Made by a program: the position numbers and the translations under genes. The notes under the pieces were generated by a model. That model saw nothing but the letters and a program-made list of their open reading frames with translations. It made no database searches and was not told the origin of the DNA. Below, piece by piece: positions 18,285-27,020 of a DNA stretch of 64,000 nt. Source of the DNA: Antarcticimicrobium sediminis (lineage in GTDB: Bacteria; Pseudomonadota; Alphaproteobacteria; Rhodobacterales; Rhodobacteraceae); the NCBI RefSeq assembly GCF_004348975.1, contig NZ_SMFP01000003.1:310001-374000 (forward strand), written 5' to 3'. The stretch's first letter is position 1. Each line of letters opens with the position of its first letter.

Positions 18285-19853
18285 ATGAGCGGGGTCGATC
18301 ACGTCATCATCGGAAGCGGGATCAACGCGTTGGTCGCGGGCGCGCTGCTGGCGCGCAAAGGCAAGAAAGTCATGTTGCTGGAGCGCGAATCCCGCGCTGG
18401 CGGCTGCATGATGACCGAAGAGGCCACGCTGCCCGGCTTTCAACATGACGTGATGGCCGCCACCTTTGTGCTGTTCCTGACCTCGCCCGCCTATGGCGAA
18501 CTGGCCGAGGATCTGGGACGGCACGGGCTGGAGTTCTGTCATACCGCCCATCCGACCGCCGTGTTGCGGCCGGGTGGGCGCGCCACCGTACTGAGCATGG
18601 AGCGCGCGGCGAATGTGGCCGCGTTCAATGCGCTGGCCGAGGGCGACGGCGATCGCCATGCCGCCGACGTCGGCGGTATCGAGGCCGACGCGCCGTTTCT
18701 TTTTGCTCTGCTGGGCGGTGACCTGTGGTCGCGCGGCACCGCGAAGCTGTTGGCCGCGCAGGCGTGGAAACGCGGGCTGAACGGGTTGAAATCATGGATC
18801 GGCGAAGCGCTGATCCCGGCGCGCGGCTGGCTTGAGACCAGCTATGACAGCGAAGATATTCAGGCGCTTTGGGCCCCTTGGGTGCTGCATTGCGGGTTGA
18901 CGCCCGAGTCGACCTATTCCGGCCAGATGGCAAAGGTCGTGGCCTTTGCGCTGGAGGCTGCCGGTGCGCCGGTGGTCAAGGGCGGCACCGCCCGCGCCGT
19001 CGATGCCTTTCGCGCCTTGATCGAAGAACATGGTGGTGAGATTCGCACCGGGGTTGATGTGGATCGTATCCTTGTCGAGCGCGGCCGCGCCACCGGGGTC
19101 GAGACCGCCGCGGGCGAAAAGATCATGGCCGGCAACGTGCTGGCCTCGGTCGCCCCCGGCCAGCTTATGACTCGGTTGCTGCGCGATCATGCCCGCCCCG
19201 AGGATCAGGCGGGCGCGCGCGCCTATCGTCATGGGCGCGGCGATTTCCAGCTCCATTTCGCGCTGGAGCGCGCCCCCGAATGGCTGACCGACGGGCTTGA
19301 CGATGTGGCGCTGATCCATCTCTCGGACGGCATCGACGCGGTGTCAAAATCCGCCAACGAGGCCGAGCGCGGGATGATCCCGCAGACCCCGACCATCTGT
19401 GTCGGCCAGCCGCACCGGCTGGACCCGAGCCGCTGCCCCGAGGGCAAGGCGATCCTATGGCTGCAAATCCCTGACGCGCCGCGCGTGATCAAGGGCGACG
19501 CGGCGGGCGAGATCGCGATCAGCGGCCAGTGGGACGAAGCCACGCGCGAGGCCTATGCCGACCGGATCGAGGCGATCCTTGCGGCGCATATCAAGGATTT
19601 CGACGCCATCAAGCTGGCGCGCCGGGCCTATTCCCCCGCCGATCTGGAAGCGATGAACGTGAACCTTGTGGGCGGCGACCCCTATGGCGGGCAATGCGGC
19701 ATCGACCAGTTCTTTGTCTTTCGTCCGTTCCCGTGGTCGCGCAACGGCACGACGGCGCTCAAGGGGTTGCACCATATCGGCGCCTCGACCCATCCCGGAC
19801 CGGGGCTGGGCGGCGGCTCGGGCTTCAACGCCGCCAAAAGGCTGGGCGGATGA
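18285..19853 (+). CDS. phytoene-desaturase-like FAD oxidoreductase (second paralogue)
   Basis: A 522-residue flavoprotein with IIGSGINALVAGALLARKGK (FAD motif), MLLERESRAGGCMMTEEATL, and the C-terminal FAD-contact segment HIGASTHPGPGLGGGSGFNA. It aligns along its length with the product of 15807–17381; both carry a DLEA(M/D)N-x-NLVGGD block near the C-terminus. It starts 4 bp after the cyclase stop, and its own stop overlaps the MarR start (ATGA). The role is unknown. The cyclase between the two paralogues suggests they act on related intermediates. Confidence 0.85.
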   Translation: MSGVDHVIIGSGINALVAGALLARKGKKVMLLERESRAGGCMMTEEATLPGFQHDVMAATFVLFLTSPAYGELAEDLGRHGLEFCHTAHPTAVLRPGGRATVLSMERAANVAAFNALAEGDGDRHAADVGGIEADAPFLFALLGGDLWSRGTAKLLAAQAWKRGLNGLKSWIGEALIPARGWLETSYDSEDIQALWAPWVLHCGLTPESTYSGQMAKVVAFALEAAGAPVVKGGTARAVDAFRALIEEHGGEIRTGVDVDRILVERGRATGVETAAGEKIMAGNVLASVAPGQLMTRLLRDHARPEDQAGARAYRHGRGDFQLHFALERAPEWLTDGLDDVALIHLSDGIDAVSKSANEAERGMIPQTPTICVGQPHRLDPSRCPEGKAILWLQIPDAPRVIKGDAAGEIAISGQWDEATREAYADRIEAILAAHIKDFDAIKLARRAYSPADLEAMNVNLVGGDPYGGQCGIDQFFVFRPFPWSRNGTTALKGLHHIGASTHPGPGLGGGSGFNAAKRLGG

Positions 19854-20320
19854 AGGATCAGGTCACGGCACCGCGCCGGCTGGGCGAAATCGGGCTGAAT
19901 AATTTCGCGCCCTATCTGATGAACCGCATCATGGGCCGCTATAACGCCAGCCTGCGCGAGGATATGGCGCATCAGGGTATGAGTACGCCCAAGATGCGCG
20001 CGCTGGCGGTGCTGGCGGTGATCGACGGCATCCTGATTCGCGAACTCTCGATCTATGCCGTGGTCGAGCAATCCACGCTCAGCCGGGCGCTGGACGGGCT
20101 TGCGGGCGACGGTCTGATCCGACGCGAGACCGACAAGGACGACAGCCGCGCCACCCGCGTCTTTATCACCGAGACGGGCCGCGCCGCGTTCGAGCGGCAT
20201 TGGCCCGCCATGGCGCGCGCCTATGAACAAATGTTTCACGGGATCTCGGAGGCCGAACAACAGGCCTTTCTGGCGATCCTGCACAAACTCCTGCGCAATG
20301 TGCGCAGGAACGAATTCTGA
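19850..20320 (+). CDS. MarR-family transcriptional regulator
   Basis: A 156-residue winged-helix regulator: LRALAVLAVIDGILIRELSI-type helices, then the recognition segment YAVVEQSTLSRALDGLAGDG and the wing LIRRETDKDDSRATRVFITETG. The ATG at 19850 overlaps the stop of the preceding oxidoreductase gene as ATGA, although the frame is open much further upstream. It lies inside the operon, so autoregulation from the 17382–17488 promoter region is likely. Ligands of MarR proteins are often aromatic acids or their CoA thioesters; that fits here but is inference. Confidence 0.9.
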   Translation: MKDQVTAPRRLGEIGLNNFAPYLMNRIMGRYNASLREDMAHQGMSTPKMRALAVLAVIDGILIRELSIYAVVEQSTLSRALDGLAGDGLIRRETDKDDSRATRVFITETGRAAFERHWPAMARAYEQMFHGISEAEQQAFLAILHKLLRNVRRNEF

Positions 20321-20329
20321 GGGAAAAAC

Positions 20330-22477
20330 ATGGCCGAAAGATCCTTTAAAAAGGAAGTCGAGCACCTGCGTCAGGGCAAGGGAGAGACCTTTACCGGCGA
20401 GGGGATTCTGGCGATCACCAAGGCGTTGCTGGAAAACGGCGTCGGCTATGTCGGCGGCTATCAAGGCGCGCCGATCAGCCACCTGATGGACGTGCTTGCA
20501 GATGCCGAAGAGCTGTTGGGCGAATTGGGTGTGCGGTTCGAGGCCAACGCCTCAGAGGCGGCGGCGGCGGCCATGCTGGCGGCCTCGGTGCATTATCCGA
20601 TCCGCGGGGCGGTCACCTTCAAGGGGCCGGTCGGGGTGAACGTCGCCTCGGATGCGCTGGCCAACCTTGCCTCATCCGGCGTCAATGGCGGCGCGCTGAT
20701 CATCGTCGGCGAGGACTATGGCGAAGGCTCCTCGATCATGCAGGAGCGCAGCCACCCTTTCGCGATGAAATCACAGATCTGGCTGCTGGACCCGCGCCCC
20801 AGCCTGCCCTCGATCGTCAAGGCGGTGGGCGACGGGTTTGCTCTGAGCGAGGCGTCGAACACCCCCGTCATGATGACCGTGCGCATCCGCTCGTGCCATG
20901 TGACCGGCAGTTTCGAGTGCAGCGACAACGTTGCCCCGCCCCTGACGGTGAAGGACGCGCTGTCGAACCCGAAAAAGGATTTCAACCGCGTGGTGCTGCC
21001 GCCGGCGGCTTTCGCGCACGAGCAGGACAAGATCGACAACCGCTGGCCTGCCGCCGAGAAATACATCATCGAGCACAAGCTGAACGAGATGTTCGGGCCG
21101 AGCGATGCCAAGATCGGCCTTGTCTGCCAAGGCGGCATGTATAACGGCGTGGTCCGGGCGTTGCAGCGGCTGGGGCTGGCCGACATCTATGGCAACTCTG
21201 ATATCCCGGTCTATTGCCTGAACGTGACCTATCCGCTGGTCAGCGATGAATTCGCCGCCTTTGCCGAGGGCAAGGACGCTGTTCTGGTCATCGAGGAGGG
21301 CCAGCCGGAATTCATCGAACAGACGCTCTCCACCTTTATCCTGCGCAAGGGGCTGAAGGTGCGGCTGCATGGCAAGGACATGCTGCCGATGGCCGGAGAA
21401 TACACCGGCAAGGTGATGCTGGACGGGCTGACCGCGTTCCTCAAGGAACATGGCCCCGATCTGCTGCCGGGCCAGGCCCGTGCACCGAACCAGCCCGCAC
21501 CGGCGATCCCCGACCTGTCGAAAACCGTGCCGACCCGGCCGCCGGGCTTTTGCACCGGCTGCCCGGAGCGGCCGATCTTTGCCGCCATGAAACTGGTGCA
21601 GGAAGAGCTGGGCGAGCACCAGATCACCGGCGATATCGGCTGTCACCTGTTTGCCTGCCTGCCGCCCTTTGAGGTCGGCGGCTCCACCATGGGCTATGGG
21701 CTTGGCCCGGCCTCCAACGCCGCCTTTGACGGCGGCGGGGAAAAGCGCGCGATCTCGATTCTGGGTGATGGCGGGTTCTGGCACAATGGCCTGTCGTCCT
21801 CGATCGGCAACATGGTGTTCAACAAATCCGACAGCGTGGCGGTGATCGTCGACAACTATTATTCGGCCGCCACCGGTGGGCAGGATGTGCTGTCGTCGCG
21901 CGCCGACAACCCGACCAAGGCGACGCAGAATTCGATCTCGGACGCGGTGAAGGGGATCGGCGTCAAATGGGTGCGCCAGATTGATCGCACCTATGACGTG
22001 ACCAAGATGCGCGACACCCTGCGCGAGGCGCTGACCACCGATGAGCCGGGACCGAAGATCATCGTCGCCTCGTCCGAGTGCATGTTGAACCGCCAGCGTC
22101 GCGAAAAGCCGCTGCGCAACAAGGCGATCAAGGACGGCACCCGGGTCGAGGTGCCGCGCTTTGGCGTCGACGAGGACATCTGCACCGGCGATCACGCCTG
22201 CATCCGGCTGTCGGGCTGCCCATCGCTGTCGCTGAAGAAACTGGACGATCCGCTGCGCGACGATCCGATCGCGCATATCGACCAGTCTTGCGTTGGCTGC
22301 GGCAACTGCGGCGAGGTGGCCGATGCCGCCGTGCTCTGCCCCAGCTTTTACCGCGCCGATGTGGTGCATAACGCCACCGGGTTTGAAAAATGGTGGCAGG
22401 GCCTGTCAACCAGTGTGATCCGTTGGCTGCAAAGCCGCCGCGCCGCCAAACGCCTTGAATTCCCGGAGACCGTCTGA
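20330..22477 (+). CDS. indolepyruvate ferredoxin oxidoreductase, alpha-type subunit
   Basis: A 715-residue thiamine-diphosphate and iron–sulfur enzyme of the IorA type. It oxidatively decarboxylates arylpyruvates to arylacetyl-CoA. The N-terminal half has the pyrimidine-binding domain (GYQGAPISHLMD, RFEANASEAAAAAML). The TPP-binding core is GDIGCHLFACLPPF and ILGDGGFWHNGLSSSIGN. CTGCPERPIF precedes it. Near the C-terminus are two [4Fe-4S] motifs: CTGDHACIRLSGCP, and CVGCGNCGEVADAAVLCP. It is followed immediately by the beta-type subunit. Aerobic bacteria use such enzymes in aromatic amino acid breakdown. Confidence 0.93.
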   Translation: MAERSFKKEVEHLRQGKGETFTGEGILAITKALLENGVGYVGGYQGAPISHLMDVLADAEELLGELGVRFEANASEAAAAAMLAASVHYPIRGAVTFKGPVGVNVASDALANLASSGVNGGALIIVGEDYGEGSSIMQERSHPFAMKSQIWLLDPRPSLPSIVKAVGDGFALSEASNTPVMMTVRIRSCHVTGSFECSDNVAPPLTVKDALSNPKKDFNRVVLPPAAFAHEQDKIDNRWPAAEKYIIEHKLNEMFGPSDAKIGLVCQGGMYNGVVRALQRLGLADIYGNSDIPVYCLNVTYPLVSDEFAAFAEGKDAVLVIEEGQPEFIEQTLSTFILRKGLKVRLHGKDMLPMAGEYTGKVMLDGLTAFLKEHGPDLLPGQARAPNQPAPAIPDLSKTVPTRPPGFCTGCPERPIFAAMKLVQEELGEHQITGDIGCHLFACLPPFEVGGSTMGYGLGPASNAAFDGGGEKRAISILGDGGFWHNGLSSSIGNMVFNKSDSVAVIVDNYYSAATGGQDVLSSRADNPTKATQNSISDAVKGIGVKWVRQIDRTYDVTKMRDTLREALTTDEPGPKIIVASSECMLNRQRREKPLRNKAIKDGTRVEVPRFGVDEDICTGDHACIRLSGCPSLSLKKLDDPLRDDPIAHIDQSCVGCGNCGEVADAAVLCPSFYRADVVHNATGFEKWWQGLSTSVIRWLQSRRAAKRLEFPETV

Positions 22478-24027
22478 TGAGCATCCAGCAAGCCCTGGCC
22501 CCGCGCCAGCCCGACGAGAAACTGAACACCATCATCAAGCTCGCTGTCCTTGCCGTCGGCGGTCAAGGCGGCGGGGTGCTGACCAACTGGATCGAGGCCA
22601 CCGCCCGGTCACAGGGGTATGCCTGTCAGGCGACCTCGGTCGCGGGCGTGGCACAGCGGACCGGCGCCACGATCTATTACATGGAAATGGCCCCGATGGG
22701 CGAGGTCGCGCCGGTGTTCTCGCTTGCCCCTGCGGCAGGGGATGTGGACGTGATGATCGCGGCCGAGATGATGGAGGCCGGGCGCGCCATTCTGCGCGGC
22801 TTTGTCACCCCCGACCGCACCACGCTGATCGCCTCGACCCACCGGGCGCTGGCGGTGTCGGAAAAGATGGTGCCGGGCGACGGCATCGCCTCGTCCGAGG
22901 AGGTGCGCGCGGCGGCAGAAGTGGCCGCCGACAAGCTGATCCTGTTCGATATGGACCGGCTGGCGATTGAGAACGGCTCGGTGATCTCGTCCTCGCTGTT
23001 CGGGGCGCTGGCAGGATCTGGCGCGCTGCCGTTCCCGCGCGCGGCCTTCGAGGATGCGATCCGCGCCTCTGGCAAGGGGGTCGAGGCCTCGCTGCGGGCC
23101 TTTGGTGCCGCGTTTGAGCGGGCGCAGAATGCCGCCGTCGATCCAGCCGAGGCGACAAAAGTCGCGCCAGCACCGGCCACGGCAGCGCCGCAAGGCCCTG
23201 CGCAGCTGACCAGGAAGTGGGAGGCGCTGACCACCCGCGTGAGCGCCCTGCCCGCCCCGGCGCAGGAGATGGCGCAGCACGGGTTGCGCAAGGTGGTAAA
23301 GTTTCAGGACGTCGCCTATGGCGCGGAATACCTTGACCGGCTGGAAACGATTGCCTCGCTGGACGAGGTTGGGCACGGGTATGAGCTGACAGTGGAGGCG
23401 GCGAAATACATCGCCAACGCCATGGCCTATGACGATGTGATCCGGGTGGCCGACCTGAAAACGCGCGGCGCACGTTTCGCCCGCATTCAGGACGAGATGG
23501 GCGCGGGCGACCGCCCCGTCGCGCTGACCGAATTCATGCACCCCCGCGCCGAGGAAATCGCCGGCATGTTGCCCGCAACGATGGGTGCCAAGGTCGAGGC
23601 GAACCCGAAGACCATGGCGCGGCTGGATCGCTGGTTCAACAAAGGCCGGCACGTGCGCACACACAAGCTGGGCAATTTCCTGATGCTGTACGTGCTGGGC
23701 GGGCTGCGCGGCTATCGCCGTCGCACCCTGCGCCACAGGTATGAGCAAGAACACCTGACCCGCTGGCTGGACAATGTGAAAGGCGCAGTGGCGCAGAACT
23801 ATGCCTTTGCCGTCGAACTGGTGCGCTGTCGGCGGCTGGTCAAAGGCTATTCCGACACCCATGCGCGCAGCCTGTCGAAATTCGACCGGGTAATGGAGGG
23901 GGCGGAATTGGTACGCACCCGCGAAGACGGGGCCGATTGGGTCGCCCGACTACGCGAGGCAGCACTCAAGGACGAAAAGGGCGAGGCGCTGGACGGTGCG
24001 ATCCAGACGGTGCGCAGCTTCGCCTGA
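22477..24027 (+). CDS. indolepyruvate ferredoxin oxidoreductase, beta-type subunit with C-terminal extension
   Basis: A 516-residue partner of the IorA-type protein. The N-terminal 200 residues are the IorB (gamma-domain) fold: LAVGGQGGGVLTNWIEATAR and TSVAGVAQRTGATIYYMEMAP. The remaining 300 or so residues form an extra domain that I associate with the DUF6537-type extension of aerobic indolepyruvate oxidoreductases (VGHGYELTVEAAKYIANAMAYDDVIRVADLK and on). The start codon ATG at 22477 overlaps the last base of the alpha stop. It is the last gene of the operon and is followed by a strong terminator. The long form is unlike the 200-residue archaeal IorB. Confidence 0.88.
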   Translation: MSIQQALAPRQPDEKLNTIIKLAVLAVGGQGGGVLTNWIEATARSQGYACQATSVAGVAQRTGATIYYMEMAPMGEVAPVFSLAPAAGDVDVMIAAEMMEAGRAILRGFVTPDRTTLIASTHRALAVSEKMVPGDGIASSEEVRAAAEVAADKLILFDMDRLAIENGSVISSSLFGALAGSGALPFPRAAFEDAIRASGKGVEASLRAFGAAFERAQNAAVDPAEATKVAPAPATAAPQGPAQLTRKWEALTTRVSALPAPAQEMAQHGLRKVVKFQDVAYGAEYLDRLETIASLDEVGHGYELTVEAAKYIANAMAYDDVIRVADLKTRGARFARIQDEMGAGDRPVALTEFMHPRAEEIAGMLPATMGAKVEANPKTMARLDRWFNKGRHVRTHKLGNFLMLYVLGGLRGYRRRTLRHRYEQEHLTRWLDNVKGAVAQNYAFAVELVRCRRLVKGYSDTHARSLSKFDRVMEGAELVRTREDGADWVARLREAALKDEKGEALDGAIQTVRSFA

Positions 24028-24080
24028 TTCAGCCATAGGACCACCGGCGGTTTCTCCTCTCGCCGGGATCTGCAAGGAAG

Positions 24081-24109
24081 GCCCGTCGATTTCGGCGGGC
24101 TTTTCTTTT
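24081..24109 (+). terminator. intrinsic terminator of the cyclase–IOR operon
   Basis: GCCCGTCG (24081–24088) pairs with CGGCGGGC (24093–24100), including one G-U pair, around the loop ATTT. It is followed by TTTTCTTTT. It stands 54 bp after the IorB-type stop. This is the clearest intrinsic terminator in the window. Confidence 0.85.
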
Positions 24110-24154
24110 GCCGCAGAAAGATCGGTCAGTCCGGTCACACGGAGCGCAACGTCA

Positions 24155-24296
24155 GCCGGGCGCGCGCCTGCCCGTGGGGTGGCGCACGCTACAGATGAGC
24201 GGCGCGCTTTATGGCCGCCAAATTCATCCCCGCTGTGAACAGAGCACACCATTGCCAAAGCGCCAGCCCGCCGGGACGGGCAGGTGCGCGCCCGGC
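24155..24296. repeat. long-range 21-bp inverted repeat (candidate intergenic element)
   Basis: The 21 bases at 24155–24175 (beginning GCCGGGCGCGCG) are the reverse complement, with one mismatch, of 24276–24296 (ending GCGCCCGGC), leaving a 100-bp centre. The surrounding 24028–24390 gap has no credible gene on either strand. A second partial dyad follows (CAAACG near 24332, CGTCGTTTG near 24360). It could be a small non-autonomous or palindromic intergenic element. Confidence 0.45.
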
Positions 24297-24390
24297 ACCT
24301 TCGGTGCTGTTCGTGCGCTTTCAGATCTCAAACCAAACGCCCGACGTTGGAGCGCCCGGCGTCGTTTGAACCCTGCGGGTGGGTACGCCC

Positions 24391-24891
24391 CTACTCTTCT
24401 TGCCTCGCCAAGGCCCGGAACGCAGACTGCTCGTACAGCAATGGCTCGCCCTCGCCGAATCGCACGCTGCGGATGCTGCCGATATAGACCACGTGACTAC
24501 CCGCCTCGGTCCGCTCGGTGACGTCCAGCGACAGGCTCATCAGCGCGTCGGCCAGATAGGGCAGCCCCTTGTCATCCCTGCGCCAGTCACCCTGCGCGAA
24601 CTTGTCCTCGCCGGTCACGCCGCCGGCCCCCCCAAAGCGCAGCGCCAGATCCTCGGCCTCTTGCCCCAACAGGTTGACGTTGAAGTGACCCGTCTTGGCC
24701 ACGGCGGCACAGGTGCCGGTGCTCTTGTTCAGACAGACCAGCAGGCTGGGCGGATCGGCGGTCACGGAACAGACCGCCGTCGCCGTGATTCCGCGCCGAG
24801 CCTCCCCGTCTTGGGTGGTGACCAGTGTCACCACCCCGGGAAAGCGGCGCATCGCGTCGCGAAAAAGGTCAGGTGAGATCCCCATACCCAT
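24391..24891 (-). CDS. flavin reductase component of a two-component monooxygenase
   Basis: A 166-residue flavin reductase-like (FMN-binding split barrel) protein. Family segments include FRDAMRRFPGVVTLVTT, GITATAVCSVTADPPSLLVCLN and HFNVNLLG. It should supply reduced FAD to the oxygenase encoded immediately upstream; the gap is 1 bp, so the two are coupled. This is the StyB/HpaC role, with NAD(P)H as donor. The length and the pairing support the call; the flavin preference cannot be read from sequence. Confidence 0.9.
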   Translation of the reverse strand: MGMGISPDLFRDAMRRFPGVVTLVTTQDGEARRGITATAVCSVTADPPSLLVCLNKSTGTCAAVAKTGHFNVNLLGQEAEDLALRFGGAGGVTGEDKFAQGDWRRDDKGLPYLADALMSLSLDVTERTEAGSHVVYIGSIRSVRFGEGEPLLYEQSAFRALARQEE

Positions 24892-24892
24892 C

Positions 24893-26125
24893 TCAGGCCG
24901 CCCTCAGGTCCTGCAAATACGCGGCAGCTTCTGCCGGGTCGGCGAACCACGGGAAGAAGTCGCGCGGATCGTCGAACGCGTTGGCCATCCGATGCGCCAG
25001 ACGCGGCTCGACACAGGCGGTGCCCATGATTTCCAGCACGAAGTCGGGCGGGGGGGCCAACATCATGTTAGTCCATTGCACCACCCATTTGGCATAGTTC
25101 CAATAGGCGTCAAAGGTGCCCTGCATCCACGCCGCATCAAACGCCTGATCCTCGCGCTCCAGAATACGCTTGAGATAGACCGCCGCCGCCTTGGCCGCGT
25201 TGTTCGACCCCTGCCCGGTGATCGGGTCATTGAGACAAACAGTATCGCCCAGCCCCAGCACCTGCCGCCCCGAGGGCAGCGTAGCGACGGGTTTGCGCAC
25301 GGTCGGGGGAAAGCGGCCCGCCAGAATGCCATTGTCGTCGGTCAGCTCAAGATCGTGGCAGCGCTCGGCCTCCCACGGCAGGAAGGTATCGAGGATCCAT
25401 TTCGACCGTTCCAGATGCTGCTCGGGCGAGGTGACATCGCCCCAGCAATCCATCGGGCCACCCGGCACCCCTTCGAGCACCATGATTTCACAGGGACCGG
25501 TGGTGGTCAGCGCCGGAAACACGAAATATTCCCCGACGCCGGGGATCAGGTTGAAGCAAACCGCCGAATGCTCCGGGCGCGGCGTCATCCCCGTCACATA
25601 GGTCAGTGCCAGCGCACGCTGCGGTTTGTCATAGGGGGATTTACCAGCGTCGCGTTCGAACATCCGGCCAATCTCGCCCTTGCCCGAGGCGACAATCACC
25701 AGATCATCCTCGGCGGCATAGTCTTCCAGCTCGTCGATCCCGGCATCGGCAATCACCAGTTCACCGCCCAGCTTGGTGAACTCGGCCAGCCAGCGCGGGA
25801 TTTTCACCCGCTGATCCACCGAATAGGCGTTGCGATCCAGCCGCCCGGTCCAGTCGATCACCTTTTCCCCCGGTGCCTCGGGGTTGGGCACGGAAAAGTT
25901 GATGCCTTCGACCGGCGGGCAACTGTCCGTCCAGAAATCGATGCCCAGATCGCGCTCGTGCTGGATCGAGGCGCCGAACATGCATTGACTGGACAGCACC
26001 TTGCCTGTTGCGATGTCCTCGGCGGTGCGATTTTGCACCACGCGCACCTTGTGCCCCGCCTTGAGCAGGCCGATGCCCAGTTGCAGCCCGGACTGGCCGC
26101 CGCCGATGATCGTGAATTTCCGCAT
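24893..26125 (-). CDS. StyA-like flavoprotein monooxygenase, indole-monooxygenase type
   Basis: A 410-residue group E FAD monooxygenase. The FAD motif is IIGGGQSGLQLGIGLL at residues 6–21. SPYDKPQRALALTYVTG and LGLGDTVCLNDPITGQGSN match styrene monooxygenase StyA. Active-site positions that in StyA are Asn, Val, His, Tyr, His, Ser read here as Ser45, Gln47, Met49, Val72, Ile75 and, on my alignment, Ala100. That is the pattern I recall for indole monooxygenases rather than styrene monooxygenases. It is encoded with a reductase (1 bp downstream) and follows an SDR. The likely reaction is epoxidation of indole or a related bicyclic substrate; no assay evidence exists here. Confidence 0.87.
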   Translation of the reverse strand: MRKFTIIGGGQSGLQLGIGLLKAGHKVRVVQNRTAEDIATGKVLSSQCMFGASIQHERDLGIDFWTDSCPPVEGINFSVPNPEAPGEKVIDWTGRLDRNAYSVDQRVKIPRWLAEFTKLGGELVIADAGIDELEDYAAEDDLVIVASGKGEIGRMFERDAGKSPYDKPQRALALTYVTGMTPRPEHSAVCFNLIPGVGEYFVFPALTTTGPCEIMVLEGVPGGPMDCWGDVTSPEQHLERSKWILDTFLPWEAERCHDLELTDDNGILAGRFPPTVRKPVATLPSGRQVLGLGDTVCLNDPITGQGSNNAAKAAAVYLKRILEREDQAFDAAWMQGTFDAYWNYAKWVVQWTNMMLAPPPDFVLEIMGTACVEPRLAHRMANAFDDPRDFFPWFADPAEAAAYLQDLRAA

Positions 26126-26182
26126 TGTTTGAAATCTCCCGTGTTGGTCTTTTGTTGATTTTGTCGCCTGTTCAGGCCCGGA

Positions 26183-26959
26183 TCAGTCCATCAGCAACGG
26201 AATGGCGGCGGCGGCCCGTTCCGGCCCCATGGCAGTGTAGCCCCCATCGACGCGAATATCGGTACCGGTGATGAACCCGGCCTCGTCCGAGCACAGAAAC
26301 AGCACGGCGCCCGCAACCTCCTCCGGATCGCCAACGCGACCCATCAGGTGGAACGGGGCCGCGACGCTGTCGGTCTTTTCCCGGTTGCCGCCGGTCAGCT
26401 CATCCATGATGTTCGACCAGGTCCAGCCGGGCGAGACCGCGTTGACGCGGATACCCTCGGGGGCCAGATCCATCGCCTGATTGCGCGTCAGTTGCAGGAT
26501 CGCTGCCTTGGACACCGGGTAAAGCCAGCGCCCGGTCTGTGCCACCCGCGCCGAGATCGAGCCGAAATTGACGATCGCGCCCTTGTTTTTCGCCAGTTCC
26601 GCGCGCGCGGCCTGCATCAGCATGACCGACCCGACAAGGTTCACATCCAGCGCCTCAAGCCATTCGGCGCGGGTCGAGTCGATGCCATTGTCGAGATAGG
26701 TGCAGGCGACGTTGACCAGAAAGTCGATCCGCCCGAATTGCTTCAGGGTGGTTTCAACCAGCGCCGCGATCTGTGCATCGTCGCGAATGTCGGTCTCGCT
26801 GAACGCCACCCCCTCGGCCTCCAGCGCGCGCCCGGCCTCGGCATTGATATCGGCCACCATCACCCGCGCGCCCGCCGCACGAAACGCAGCCACCACGGCG
26901 GCACCGATCTTGGTCGCGCCGCCGGGCACGATGGCCACCTTGCCGTTCAATCCTCGCAT
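26183..26959 (-). CDS. short-chain dehydrogenase/reductase
   Basis: A 258-residue SDR with the cofactor segment VPGGATKIGAAVVAAF. Gly-Gly replaces the usual T-G in TGxxxGxG, so the motif is slightly atypical. It also has the VNVACTYLD segment in place of NNAG, the catalytic Ser-Tyr-Lys (SISARVA, YPVSK), and the C-terminal GTDIRVDGGYTAM. It is first in a leftward unit with the StyA-like oxygenase and flavin reductase, opposite the AraC regulator. An SDR beside an oxygenase and AraC regulator is also seen in described indole-oxidation operons, so a role in that pathway is likely but inferred. Confidence 0.87.
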   Translation of the reverse strand: MRGLNGKVAIVPGGATKIGAAVVAAFRAAGARVMVADINAEAGRALEAEGVAFSETDIRDDAQIAALVETTLKQFGRIDFLVNVACTYLDNGIDSTRAEWLEALDVNLVGSVMLMQAARAELAKNKGAIVNFGSISARVAQTGRWLYPVSKAAILQLTRNQAMDLAPEGIRVNAVSPGWTWSNIMDELTGGNREKTDSVAAPFHLMGRVGDPEEVAGAVLFLCSDEAGFITGTDIRVDGGYTAMGPERAAAAIPLLMD

Positions 26960-27020
26960 ACTCGGTCTCCCTGCTTTGTTTTAGGCTTGAAGTAAATCTT
27001 ACCGGGGGGCCGGGCGGGCG

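Noticed and set aside
20771-22369. A 532-codon leftward frame opposite the IorA-type gene
   Set aside because: It is antisense to a protein with clear TPP and iron–sulfur motifs; composition is His/Gln/Arg-rich as expected for a shadow.
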